Part shown: piece by piece, positions 31,301 to 37,021 of the stretch
Position numbering within the stretch: position 1 is the stretch's first letter
Layout of the letters: each line of letters begins with the position of its first letter
NCBI GenBank assembly: GCA_032718475.1
Contig: JAUCBJ010001881.1
Span: 1-37,092 of the forward strand
Reading direction: 5' to 3'
From: Nemertoderma westbladi
Taxonomy: Eukaryota; Xenacoelomorpha; Nemertodermatida; Nemertodermatidae
DNA: 37,092 nucleotides
Program-made: the position numbers and the translations under genes
Notes under the pieces: model-generated
Databases searched by the model: none
Told to the model about the DNA's origin: nothing
Seen by the model: the letters and a program-made list of their open reading frames with translations, nothing else

Positions 31301-33769
31301 CGGAAAAGCCAACCAACCACCAAGGTTAAGGCTGAATCACCAGCCGATCGCCTCAATGGTTGGAAGGCCTACTTTGAAAAGCTCCTCAATAATGACAGGG
31401 TATTGCCTGATAACTTTATAGAAGTAAAAGTGTCTTAGTCTGTAGGCCTACTCCCAGAAATTCCCATTGGCGATATCTCCCTTGAAGAAGTGAATGCTGC
31501 TGCAAAGAGCATTAAGACAAATCGTGCCAGTGGAGTAGATGGTGTTCCCCCGAGGTCTTTAAAATACCCGAGTGTTTAAAGCTCATCTATCCCATCATAG
31601 TAGACATGTGCCGAACAACAAGAGTCCCACAAGAAATGAAAACAAATAAGTTGGTGCCAGTTCCCAAGAAGGGCAACCTAACACTCTATGGTTCTTTTCG
31701 GGGAATCTCATTGATCTCGATTGCTGCAAAGCTATACAATAGAATTATATTAAATCGCATCAGGGATCCCATTGAGAGACTGATCCGTGGAAATCAGAAT
31801 GGGTTCCGTAGAGGTCGTGGGACCATAGAGCCCATTTTGGCACTTAGAATGATAATTGAAGATTGAAGATCACGTATGCTCAGCATACTTTCATTATATG
31901 GGATTCCTGATGAAATTATTGCAGCAATCAGATCAGTATACGATGGTTCGACAACATTTGTGTCTACTGTTGACGGTGACACAGAACCATTTGAAGTGTT
32001 ATGGGGCGTCCTCCAGGAAGACACACTTGCACCATTCTTGTTCATAATTGTGGTTGACTATGTTCTACGCATGTCCTTAGATCATCATAATGATGGTGGG
32101 GTGATGATAACTCCACCTACTGGCTCCAGAAGACGAGGAAATCCTGCCAAGTACCTAACTGATCTAGACTTTGCTGATGACTTAGGAGTACTCTCAGAAT
32201 CACTAGAGGGAGCCCAGCGGCTCCTCAGCTCATTAGAACATGCTGCTTCTAGTGTTGGTCTTTTTATTAACTCCAGAAAGACCAACATTTTGACAGTTAA
32301 CTTTGAAAGTCCTCAGCAAGTCTCTGATCGGATGAGCATAAGCTCAAAGGATGGTATGCTTGAGCATGTGGACGACTTCTGTTACCTGGGATCATGGATC
32401 CGGAAGTCAGGTGAGGCCCTTCGAATACGCAAGGGAAAGGTATGGGCAGTCTTGAATAGGCTTTCCAGGATTTGGAAGTCACCGAGAATTAATCGGAAAC
32501 TTAAGGTCCGATTATTTAGAGCAGCAGTAGTTCCAGTACTCCTCTATGGGAGTCCATGCTGGGCTCTAACTGCTGAGGACACCAAATCTCTGGATGGCAC
32601 ATTCGCAAGAATGCTACGCCTGGTTCATTGTGTCAAGTACAATGCACACATCTCCAACCAGACACTATATAACATTGGAGGTGTCTCATTGGTTCCCCCA
32701 AGCTTGACACTAGAACAAAATCGCCTCCGCTTTGCAGGACATTGCTTTCGCCGTGAGGACCAGCCAGTACATAATCTTGTTCTTTGGCAGCCTCATGTAG
32801 TGAATAAGCATGGTGGACCGCCCATGATTTTCTTGGGACGCATCTTAAAGGACACTGGCCCTGAAGATGAGGATGATCTAGCAAATGTCATGGGTGATAG
32901 GGAGTTGTGGCGGCGCAATTTTGTCGACAAGCCGGCATAGCATTCTTAAACACACACCCGGTAACCTACTCTTCTCTTTCAATTGGCAACCACGAGATAA
33001 GTGGCTTTTTTACTATTATTATTAGCGATTATTACTGGCGGGAATTCCCGAATTATCGGCAAACCCTTAGAAAAGTGTAAAGAAATGCCTGAGACTCCAA
33101 ATTCCCTGCAATATCAGAATGTATGATGAAAGTATGACGTACTTTTTTTTTTATAATAGCAGTACCAGTAACAATAAAAGGCAAACCATAACTATTCCAC
33201 TTTCAATTTCATAGCAACAACGAGGCATCTTGGACAGCAAACCCTATTCGTGCGATTTGAAAACAAAACAAGCATTATAATAAATAACAGAATAATGATG
33301 GCATTATGTCAATGGCTAACTGACCGGATCCATTCTGCCATTGCTCAATAGAGCGGACCCATTTACGGACACATTCAGACACCAGGTTACTTAATTGTGG
33401 TAATACAGTAATAAGGGTCCGGTCAATAATATACAAGTAAAATATAAATAAAATATAAAGTTTCAATACGGTATTTAGAGGGTCCACGGTCTGGGTCCAG
33501 TCAGTCAGTACAGTTACAGTACAGCAGTAGCCAGGTAGCTACTTCTAATAACGATATCGAGTTTCTGCAGTTCTGTCTTTATTGATAAACAAACCTGGTT
33601 CGAGGTCTAAGATCATATCGAGTGCCTGCCTGTAATGAGGAACTTGTTCGTTGAGGCCAGTTAAATTGAACTTGTCTTGAATATAATCTTCGTCTACTTC
33701 ACAAAAAAATTCATTGCCCCGAAGCCCACAAAACCAGGATATCCAAGAAACTTCTTCCGAACTACTCAT
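10209..33769 (-). CDS. CSNK2B: Casein kinase 2 regulatory subunit beta, five coding exons (whole gene)
   Basis: CK2 beta is the dimeric regulatory subunit of protein kinase CK2; it holds two catalytic alpha subunits and steers substrate choice. Coding exons on the minus strand are 33595..33769, 27989..28180, 23134..23223, 13088..13187 and 10209..10326. They join in phases 1, 1, 1 and 2 and total 675 nt, or 224 residues (human has 215). The acidic loop spans the first junction. The zinc-ribbon cysteines fall at 109, 114, 137 and 140, as in the human protein. The first 58 residues are nearly identical to the vertebrate protein as I recall it, but the C-terminus is divergent: the PKRPANQF stretch differs, and the tail after the conserved [11 protein letters not shown] is Ser/Arg-rich. 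Introns 1, 2 and 4 are GT-AG; intron 3 is AT-AC. Three other genes lie within intron 3. Confidence 0.95.
10324..10468. repeat. 27-bp direct repeat duplicating the last CK2 beta splice acceptor
   Basis: An identical 27-mer occurs at 10324-10350 and 10442-10468. The first copy holds the acceptor of the last CK2 beta exon; the second copies it 118 bp upstream inside the intron. Between them are two tandem copies of AGCTGTTTTTTAGAATC near 10352-10385. If the upstream copy were used as an acceptor, the frame would reach a TAA within about six codons. Confidence 0.9.
10469..11159. other. CK2 beta intron 4, no gene seen
   Basis: AT-rich intronic sequence with short chance frames only. Confidence 0.4.
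11160..12320. mobile_element. Candidate composite element: inverted AT-rich arms around a minisatellite
   Basis: The left arm (about 11210-11390) carries about four tandem units like TTAATCATTCTCCACTAAAG. The right arm (about 12175-12290) carries the same kind of unit in reverse complement, such as GATTAATTTTAGTGATAAG. Between them sits the roughly 60-70-bp minisatellite listed separately. The arms are too degenerate for me to fix exact ends or a target-site duplication, so the call is tentative. Confidence 0.4.
11396..12115 (+). repeat. Minisatellite, about ten units of 55-70 bp
   Basis: Each unit carries TTTTGGTTATAAAAGCCTAC, CTCTGTAACCTGCTCCTTTC and AATTGGTAACAACATTG. Two units have lost the CTACCTCTGTAACC portion. 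The last unit (12075-12110) reads CTCTTCTCTTTCAATTGGCAAC, which also occurs at 32966-32987 right after a LINE stop codon. A single unit lies at 13545-13600 inside a small inverted-repeat element. Confidence 0.9.
12319..12717. mobile_element. MITE-like element with GCAACTT-rich terminal inverted repeats
   Basis: The ends are AGGCCTATTTACACGACGTG on the left and the reverse complement of AGGCCTGTTTACACGTGG on the right, each continuing with GGCAACTT, AGAG(T/C)AACTTTCTC and GCAACT. TTAA abuts both ends and may be the target-site duplication. The core motif GTTGC or GCAAC recurs many times in both orientations through the whole element. There is no coding frame, so it would be non-autonomous. It lies in CK2 beta intron 4. 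Confidence 0.75.
13088..13187 (-). CDS. CSNK2B: CK2 beta coding exon 4, follows a U12-type acceptor
   Basis: The exon starts directly after TCTGTTTTTAC and encodes [20 protein letters not shown], which is the part of CK2 beta that follows the SSRHHH segment in exon 3. It continues [13 protein letters not shown] and ends CCCAG|GTAAGTC in phase 2. The usual Thr of HHHTDGAYFG is Ile. Confidence 0.95.
13323..13435 (+). pseudogene. LINE C-terminal fragment (endonuclease/reverse transcriptase family)
   Basis: One frame reads [18 protein letters not shown] and then a stop. This matches the conserved (R)RLRF(A/S)GHC stretch after the reverse transcriptase domain of the LINE at 30590..32940. It lies in CK2 beta intron 4 and is a short, dead remnant. 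Confidence 0.75.
13434..13629. mobile_element. Small inverted-repeat element inserted in a LINE remnant
   Basis: The left end CGCGGATCCGGATTC and the right end GAATCCGGATCCGCG are perfect inverted repeats about 195 bp apart, extended by AAA/TTT on the outer side. The LINE fragment upstream resumes downstream at about 13630-13765, where a frame gives [17 protein letters not shown]. So the element sits inside the LINE copy. Its interior holds one unit of the minisatellite at 11396-12115. Confidence 0.65.
13630..13765 (+). pseudogene. LINE C-terminal fragment, continuation
   Basis: A frame reads [14 protein letters not shown] followed by ESVTGL, matching the C-terminal RGRP..TYIDQL..DTGL stretch of the same LINE family. 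It is separated from the upstream part by the small inverted-repeat element. Confidence 0.6.
13766..14500. other. CK2 beta intron 3, no gene seen
   Basis: A short plus-strand stretch near 13980-14105 keeps an open frame with basic residues, but I cannot tie it to a family. Nothing else recognised. Confidence 0.35.
14505..14680 (-). mobile_element. SINE-like repeat with a tRNA B-box
   Basis: On the minus strand GGTTCGATTTC at 14632-14622 resembles the RNA polymerase III B-box of tRNA-derived SINEs. It is followed by a conserved-looking body with GGAACCAGCCAGGGCGCATC. I saw no clear A-box or target-site duplication, so ends are approximate. Confidence 0.45.
14681..15074. other. Region 3' of CCDC160-like gene, no gene seen
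   Basis: AT-rich sequence downstream of the minus-strand CCDC160-like frame. It is expected to hold its 3' UTR. No clear polyadenylation signal was located. Confidence 0.35.
15075..16085 (-). CDS. CCDC160: CCDC160-like coiled-coil protein
   Basis: A complete intronless frame of 336 residues, close to the roughly 325 of vertebrate CCDC160. Residues 14 to 23 ([10 protein letters not shown]) match the N-terminal W-x(3)-(M/L)-F-x-P motif I remember for that protein. Residues about 145 to 305 form a long coiled coil. Residues 304 to 319 ([16 protein letters not shown]) match its conserved ARNNRALELLRKHYA ending. No molecular function is established that I know of. The gene is head-to-head with PIGW, 363 bp apart, and sits on the same strand as its host CK2 beta inside intron 3. 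It therefore needs its own promoter and terminator within that intron. The family call rests on two end motifs plus length and could be wrong if the coiled coil alone drove it. Confidence 0.75.
   Translation of the reverse strand: MANETDGITEYDSNWIGKLFAPTYQYSLEDFAHKIDTSLSEFYVPADGKTTPASVDNEETKELYEILKKIDRFYPPGSKSIPRDTQTVDVTTDAEPACRVTKVKRRSVKTQFPGRRHALQPDNHDWSIWSPAELHALRRHYTSLSDVNKSLVTTNRELVAKVSELERQLKQTTDLLEDRNSKLVKSIRKNRESGAKSRELEKQSKVINKSAELRQKELEHFRNNVEELQSRLSKANTELTNSLTQTDKLSLKLTNITKRHELDLKNVRESLSFTHMVVVDKLKVDIKELEDALRREQDDHNISRLAINTLRKHFATHVPHTSVKSSEISNIDCCNN
16086..16448. promoter_or_regulatory. Shared upstream region of CCDC160-like and PIGW genes
   Basis: The 363 bp between the divergent start codons must contain both 5' UTRs and presumably a bidirectional promoter. 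It carries several ACCGGTACT boxes (near 16142, 16221 and 16228) and no TATA box that I would trust. Confidence 0.5.
16449..17289 (+). CDS. PIGW: PIGW / GWT1 inositol acyltransferase, exon 1 (5' part)
   Basis: PIGW acylates the inositol of glucosaminyl-phosphatidylinositol in the ER membrane, an early step of GPI-anchor synthesis. The frame opens with FVSNLRGTT, the conserved N-terminus of the family. It contains the signature [20 protein letters not shown] followed by [13 protein letters not shown], then [16 protein letters not shown]. Several hydrophobic membrane segments are seen. Residue 281 (Gly) is split at AG|GT inside a target-site duplication. Without splicing the frame runs ten or so codons into a transposon and stops at 17327, losing the C-terminal 170 residues. 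I place the exon end at 17289 because joining to 18086 restores the family alignment without gap. Whether the join happens in RNA is inference. Confidence 0.93.
17285..17291 (+). repeat. Target-site duplication, left copy (TTTAGGT)
   Basis: TTTAGGT here and at 18081-18087 flank the inverted-repeat element. The AG|GT inside supplies the candidate 5' splice site at 17289|17290. Confidence 0.9.
17292..18080. mobile_element. Non-autonomous inverted-repeat DNA transposon inside PIGW, candidate introner
   Basis: The 789-bp element begins CACATGAGAGTAAAAACCC and ends with its reverse complement. The left terminal repeat is 17292-17462 and the right one 17913-18080. The outer 106 bp are identical; the rest differs by four transitions and one 3-base indel. 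The 450-bp interior has no coding frame. The 7-bp duplication TTTAGGT flanks it. The 3' end on either strand carries TTTTTACTCTCATGTG, a usable pyrimidine-rich stretch before an AG. I cannot assign a superfamily from the ends or from a 7-bp duplication. High repeat identity suggests a young insertion. Confidence 0.93.
18081..18087 (+). repeat. Target-site duplication, right copy (TTTAGGT)
   Basis: Second copy of the duplication; its TTTAG supplies the candidate 3' splice site at 18085|18086. Confidence 0.9.
18086..18600 (+). CDS. PIGW: PIGW / GWT1 inositol acyltransferase, exon 2 (3' part)
   Basis: The conserved [19 protein letters not shown], which in PIGW follows the T-R-x-G motif directly, starts at 18088. 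It is followed by [10 protein letters not shown], further membrane segments, [15 protein letters not shown] and the C-terminal end with STKFW before TGA. Joined to exon 1 the protein would be 451 residues, a little shorter than the roughly 500 of vertebrates. In humans, as I recall, the coding region has no intron, so the interruption here is likely lineage-specific. Read alone, this part has no native start: upstream in-frame codons to 18037 come from the transposon end. Confidence 0.93.
18601..19544. other. Region 3' of PIGW, no gene seen
   Basis: AT-rich, expected to hold the PIGW 3' UTR. A short frame at 19078-19326 has no recognisable content. Confidence 0.35.
19545..19771 (-). mobile_element. 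tRNA-derived SINE with 18-bp target-site duplication
   Basis: On the minus strand a tRNA-like head reads GGGGCGAGTGACGCGGTGAA (A-box-like) followed by GGGTTCGAGCCCC (B-box). AATCAATCGAATTATAAT occurs exactly at 19545-19562 and 19754-19771 and is the likely target-site duplication. The body is about 190 bp. It lies in CK2 beta intron 3, downstream of PIGW. Confidence 0.75.
19772..21857. other. CK2 beta intron 3, about 2 kb with no gene seen
   Basis: I checked both strands for family motifs and found none. The last few hundred bases should contain the promoter of the plus-strand gene at 21858. Confidence 0.35.
21858..22565 (+). CDS. Secreted Ig-like glycoprotein, probable GPI-anchored (unrecognised)
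   Basis: An intronless frame of 235 residues that I do not recognise. Residues 1-20 are a clear signal peptide. Four N-glycosylation sequons lie at 61, 111, 148 and 168. Cys74 in SLRISCF and Cys143 in [10 protein letters not shown], with Trp116 between, are spaced like the B- and F-strand cysteines of an Ig V-type domain, including a Y-x-C motif. Cys215 is near the end. Residues 219-233 are hydrophobic with almost nothing after them, preceded by small residues (EGNT), which fits a GPI-attachment signal. The region 180-205 is charged and looks like a stalk. The gene is nested in CK2 beta intron 3, opposite strand, about 3 kb downstream of PIGW. The Ig and GPI assignments are inference from pattern. 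A tail-anchored or exon-1-only product is possible. Confidence 0.65.
   Translation: MMYSVLLSLLVAMVSTTASGENAPVYIRLVKPDAETADVEFVDVKDPITGDVIGTTAVFANESAVEHNSLRISCFTPSLTMIKRLMALYYFSDLEGPYPNNLRDLTVYGNNLSTTWEFNGVPVYEWILGIDVKLIRGRYFYVCGGYSNETWVYSRGKHYTNQPRYRGNQSRYQVVHATFQDSMEKELDTSDKDKSKPNNPAVQRLYNEGNTLQRCYWRNVLLSILTLSVFILSYE
22566..23133. other. CK2 beta intron 3, 5' end, no further gene
   Basis: Contains the 3' flank of the Ig-like gene and, at 23133-23125 on the minus strand, the U12 donor ATATCCTTT. Confidence 0.45.
23134..23223 (-). CDS. CSNK2B: CK2 beta coding exon 3, ends at a U12-type donor
   Basis: After the acceptor TTATTTGCAG the exon reads [17 protein letters not shown], carrying zinc-ribbon cysteines 137 and 140, and continues to SSRHH. 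It stops one base into the next His codon, where the intron begins ATATCCTTTAC. It is too short to show as a conventional long open frame. Residue match to the family is nearly complete across the exon. Confidence 0.95.
23224..24510. other. CK2 beta intron 2, no gene seen
   Basis: AT-rich; short frames such as 23259-23555 on the minus strand overlap the intron end and show nothing recognisable. Confidence 0.4.
24515..25470. repeat. Cluster of eight palindromic GAGCACCGGTGCTC boxes
   Basis: The core GCACCGGTGC, mostly extended to ATTG(T)GCACCGGTGCTCAA, occurs at about 24521, 24564, 24621, 25149, 25194, 25282, 25371 and 25446. Several copies are preceded by TGCGGATTG or followed by CAATCCGCAG, so the dyad symmetry reaches about 15 bases each side. 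The copies are not head-to-tail of a fixed unit. They lie in CK2 beta intron 2. Confidence 0.8.
25471..27560. repeat. Degenerate dispersed repeats with (GACA)n-like stretches
   Basis: Two tandem copies, 127 bp apart, near 25980 and 26110 share ATGGGGTTT, GTGATTTCATTT and GACGTCAGTTTT. Weaker relatives occur near 27200 and 29340. Several are followed by GACAGACAGACCG or its complement. The stretch near 25760 (GAAATTTCAAG) recurs near 27510. I see no gene. Region 26340-27130 shows nothing. Confidence 0.5.
27561..27988. other. CK2 beta intron 2, 5' part, no gene seen
   Basis: Starts at the donor GTGGGT (27988). Nothing else recognised. Confidence 0.4.
27989..28180 (-). CDS. CSNK2B: CK2 beta coding exon 2
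   Basis: The acceptor is TTCTTCTTACTATAG and the donor is AG|GTGGGT. The exon encodes residues 59 to 122 and the first base of codon 123. It covers the rest of the acidic loop ([10 protein letters not shown]), the helical core with [16 protein letters not shown] and LTNRGIAQM, and the first two zinc-ribbon cysteines in HCMRVYC. The usual Pro after the first of these cysteines is Met here. Phase 1 on both sides. Confidence 0.95.
28375..28562. repeat. Degenerate tandem repeat of about 26 bp
   Basis: About seven imperfect units share TTCACATAAC(T/G)TTATAG(A/T)CCG. It lies at the 3' end of CK2 beta intron 1. Confidence 0.75.
28724..28749 (+). repeat. 26-base G homopolymer
   Basis: An uninterrupted run of 26 G, the longest homopolymer in the window. 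A C run of 15 lies at 29606-29620. Assembly length of such runs is unreliable. Confidence 0.9.
28930..30130 (-). pseudogene. Broken jockey/CR1-like LINE remnant
   Basis: Read on the minus strand, the 5' part carries [11 protein letters not shown] near 29950, the GDFN motif of the LINE endonuclease. It continues with [14 protein letters not shown] near 29800. Further on, GFRK...[19 protein letters not shown] and a decayed form of the GVPQG box (CGTTQG) near 28950-29100 mark reverse transcriptase. Stops and shifts break every part. It ends in an AT microsatellite near 28870-28930. It lies in CK2 beta intron 1. Confidence 0.75.
30131..30589. other. CK2 beta intron 1, no gene seen
   Basis: Spacer between two LINE remnants of opposite orientation. 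Confidence 0.35.
30590..32940 (+). pseudogene. 5'-truncated, broken LINE (AP-endonuclease / reverse transcriptase)
   Basis: The endonuclease end is seen as [14 protein letters not shown] and [14 protein letters not shown] at 30713-30840. Reverse transcriptase follows with [11 protein letters not shown] (31790-31830), then FADD (32170) and the C-terminal stretch with RLRFAGHC. In-frame stops occur at 30710, 31037, 31436 and 31864. At 31864-31876 the stretch that should hold reverse transcriptase motif A, with its catalytic Asp, is missing: IED is followed by a stop, RSR and then [11 protein letters not shown]. The part from 31876 to 32940 remains open for about 354 codons. It cannot make an active enzyme. 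It is oriented opposite to its host CK2 beta intron 1. Confidence 0.9.
32941..33594. other. CK2 beta intron 1, 5' end
   Basis: Right after the LINE stop, 32957-32990 carries the TCTTCTCTTTCAATTGGCAA unit seen also at the end of the minisatellite at 12115. Nothing else recognised up to the donor at 33594. Confidence 0.5.
33595..33769 (-). CDS. CSNK2B: CK2 beta coding exon 1
   Basis: This exon encodes residues 1 to 58, starting [20 protein letters not shown] as in other animal CK2 beta proteins, including the N-terminal serines that are autophosphorylated in the family. It ends after the first base of codon 59 at CCAG|GTTTGT. In vertebrates, as I recall, this stretch is split by a further intron; here it is one exon. 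Confidence 0.95.
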
Positions 33770-34970
33770 TATGTAAGATTAAGGGTCAGTTTAAAAGGTG
33801 AATCGGTGCAGAGCTGCAGTGTAGACAACGAAAGAAGAACCGGCACGGTACCGGTACAAAAATAGAAGATAATTAATTATATAATTAATACCATATTACA
33901 GTTACAGACTGACAGAGTACGGTACAGAGAACGGCAGTACGGGTACCGGTACCTCTTGCATCCTGACCTTCCCTACTACAGTACTACTAGCTGACTAGTA
34001 CAGTAGTACTACCGGTACCGGTACTGCACTGTCAGACTGTACTGCTGTACTACCAGACTACAGTCAGACAGTACAGCAGTAGGCCTACTGCAGTACTACG
34101 AGCAGACGAGTAATCTGGTAATCAGGTAATTACAGAATTACTACAGTACAGCAGTACTACGGATACCAGACCTGTCTGCCACCAGCCACTGCCTGCAGGT
34201 GGCAGGGCATAGGGCCTACTAGCCAGCTAGCTACTAATTCGAGTACCGGTAGGGCAGTAGGGCTACCTAGCTGCTGAACTGCCCAATGCTGAACTGCCTA
34301 ATGCTGTAATGCATTGCTGCATTGCACAGTTGCAAACCGCAACCTGTCTGCCCTGCCTGTGCTGCTGTGGTCTGGCTGTCTGGTGGTCAGTGGTATGCCT
34401 ACTGCAGTACAGCAGTACTGGGTACATTAGATCGCAATTAGATCGTGATTAGATCGCATGCAATCGTGCTACTTACAGTTTATCGTTGACAGGGGTAAAT
34501 TATAAATATGAAAGAATGTACAGAGAACACAGAACATATTATAGTACAGTACAGCAGTACAAAAAGGACAAGAACAATACAAGTACTATACGGTAGATAC
34601 GAGGACAGTTACGTAATGTAATAATAAATTGCAGCTATAATTAATTTGTACTATAGTTATTACTACGGTGGTGAGTTGTACAGCATGTATGTAGTGCACT
34701 ACTTTACTTTACTGCGTTACACTAACAGACTAAACACACCCTCATCCACAGTACAGTTAGCATCAGTGAACTGGTGAAAGACTCTACTCTTGAAGTTGGT
34801 GCCAGGTTTGTATAGGCCAATATGATAATAGGCCTTTCTTCCCTTCCCTACACATACCAACCGTACCGGTATCTACCTACAGCTAATATTATAATACAAC
34901 ACAGACTGAAGGGGAGACTGAAAGTGAAAATCTTTCGATAGGCCTTCTGTCTTCACATCAACAAGCCAGA
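33770..34970 (-). promoter_or_regulatory. Upstream region of CK2 beta, rich in GTACCGGTAC and CAGTAC
   Basis: This is the 5' flank of the CK2 beta start codon. From 33840 to 34300 it is a low-complexity mosaic of GTACCGGTAC, CAGTAC and TACTAC; further copies occur to about 34865. The 5' UTR and promoter should be here. I could not pick a transcription start, and an upstream non-coding exon is possible. Confidence 0.35.
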
Positions 34971-34994
34971 AGAAAGCGGGAAATTCAAATTATA

Positions 34995-35262
34995 CTTTAT
35001 AAAACATTAATTTTTTTTTAGCAAAACATTAATTTTTTTTAAAACATTAATTTTTTTTAGCAAAACATTAATTTTTTTAGCAAAACATTAATTTTTTTTT
35101 AGCAAAACATTAATTTTTTTTAGCAAAACATTAATTTTTTTTAGCAAAACATTGATTTTTTTTAACAAAACATTAACTTTTTTTTAGCAAAACATTAATT
35201 TTTTTTAGCAAAACATTATTTTTTTTTTACAAACTTAAATAACTTTTTTTAAACGTTTAAAA
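34995..35262 (-). repeat. A/T minisatellite, about eleven units of 20-23 bp
   Basis: On the plus strand the unit is AGCAAAACATTAATTTTTTT with a variable T run. It directly adjoins the 3' end of the minus-strand LINE at 35330, so in the LINE's orientation it forms a tandem 3' tail. Confidence 0.9.
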
Positions 35263-35329
35263 AAAAATGCAATAATTGGCCGCAACTCACCACCGTATAT
35301 TACGGATGCAATATAAATTTTACATAATA

Positions 35330-37020
35330 TATCAATACTATATGGTATTCCAAATTCACGTTATAGATTATGGATAGATAGTTTTATAGCTTTCTTAAAT
35401 TTATACAGATTTATTGATTGTCGAACAGCGGTTGGTAGAGCATTCCAGACCTCTGGTGCCAGTGCCATATCACTCGTATAGATTGTTTAGCAACCAGTAA
35501 TCGTGTTCGGGGGACTGTGCACTTCCCACGTGCAGTCATTGTTGGTGGCGGTGCGCGTTCGGTGTTGGTGGGTTGTAGATGTGAATGTAAGAAGTGATGT
35601 GAACATGTCTAGAGGTCCTGTATAATCTTTTCTATGTGAGTGTAGCAAAGTGTTTGCTACCTGTTTGATGTATATGGACCGTATAGTTAGTGGGTGGAAA
35701 TTAGGGTTTCCCCTACTGATTACAATACATTCATTCTGCTTTCTGTTGTAATTTATGTAATGTTTTCAATGTTGTATCGGGTGAGTCAGTAGGTGACCGA
35801 GGTTTTCGTCGGCGTCTTGGGTGTGTGTGTCCGCGTCCGTGGTGTGAGTGTCCGGGGTGTGAGTGTTCGGGGTGTGAGTGTCCGGGGTTGTGTTGGGAGG
35901 AGACTGGGGGCATTGTACTGAATGATTTTGTTGACCATACGGCATTACAATACTGTAAGTAAGGGTCAACTAGTGTATTATATAGTATAATTAGTATTTC
36001 GGGCTTTACAAAGTTTTTTATTTTGTTAATTATACCGATGTTGCGGCTGAGTTTATTGAGAATGTGATAATGTGATATGGTATTTCCATGTCAAGTGTTC
36101 ATTCATCTATTAGAAATGCCAAGGAATTTAATCACTTTACATCGGTCAATAATATAATTATCGATTTTGATTGCGGTTTCAGGGTGGATGGAGCCTTATT
36201 TGTTTATTATGTGTATGGAATATTATGTAATTTGTTTTTTTTTTAATTTAGGGTCAATCTGCTACTGTATTAAGACTGAACCACTCAGTGAAAAGTTCTT
36301 CGTTTATGTCAGCAATTACTCGGTTTAAGTCCGTATCTGATTTGAATAAGTTAGTGTCATCAGCGAATAGTATAAACTTTACATGGTTTGATATATTGGT
36401 GACGTCATTCGTGTACAGTATATAATGAAAAGTAGAGGGCTAAGTAGACTACCCTGGGGCAGTCCTATTACAATTGTTAATCGAGCCGACTTTCCTGTTC
36501 TTATGGTAACAAACTGAACACGATCAGTGAGGTAGTTTGTTATCCAAGCTAGAACTATATCGGCTATTCCGTATCGTTGTAGTTTTTTAATAAGTATCTG
36601 GTGGTTCACTGTATCGAAGGCTTTGGACAGATCCAATGACACTCCTACAGTGAACTCACCCTTGTCGAGAGACCCTGTAACGTGCTCCAGTAGTGTTAGT
36701 ACACGTAGTGCATGTTGGGTTGATTGATTATGTCTGAAGCCAAATTGCGATGGCGAGTTTAGTTAAATAGTCAGGAAGTTCTGTATGTACGATTTTTTTA
36801 GAATTTTAATTTCGAGAAGTAACAGAGAACAGATATTGGCCTGTAGTTTTCTACAAAGAGGTAGGATTTGCAGCTTTGTATAAAGGTGTAACGCAAGCAA
36901 TTTTAATTTGTTTTGGCCTAGTTCCCCTGCAAAGGGAAAGGTTTATAATGTAAGCAAGTGGTTCTGCAATTAATGAAATTGTTTGTTGGGTGTGCACTTG
37001 ATGCAGCTAATTTATCATAC
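35330..37020 (-). pseudogene. Broken jockey/CR1-like LINE, reverse transcriptase to C-terminus
   Basis: On the minus strand, IAEPLAYIINLSLCRGTRPK near 36950 marks the fingers. SLDLSKAFDTVNHQIL (36640-36595) is motif A and GLPQGSLLSPLLFIIY is motif B. A one-base shift near 36425 moves on to FILFADDTNLF (motif C, near 36370). The thumb follows with HILNKLSRNIGIINKIKNF near 36050 and VDPYLQYCNAVWS near 35950. A GTGTGAGTGTCCGGGG repeat stretch at 35815-35890 interrupts it, and ALAPEVWNALPTAVRQSINL near 35440 is the C-terminal signature. Stops and shifts make it dead. Confidence 0.88.
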
Positions 37021-37021
37021 T

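Noticed and set aside
31794-32884. Minus-strand frames opposite the LINE
   Set aside because: They are antisense shadows of the reverse transcriptase and C-terminal region.
35731-35969. His/Thr-rich frames
   Set aside because: They come from a GTGTGAGTGTCCGGGG simple repeat inside the minus-strand LINE remnant.
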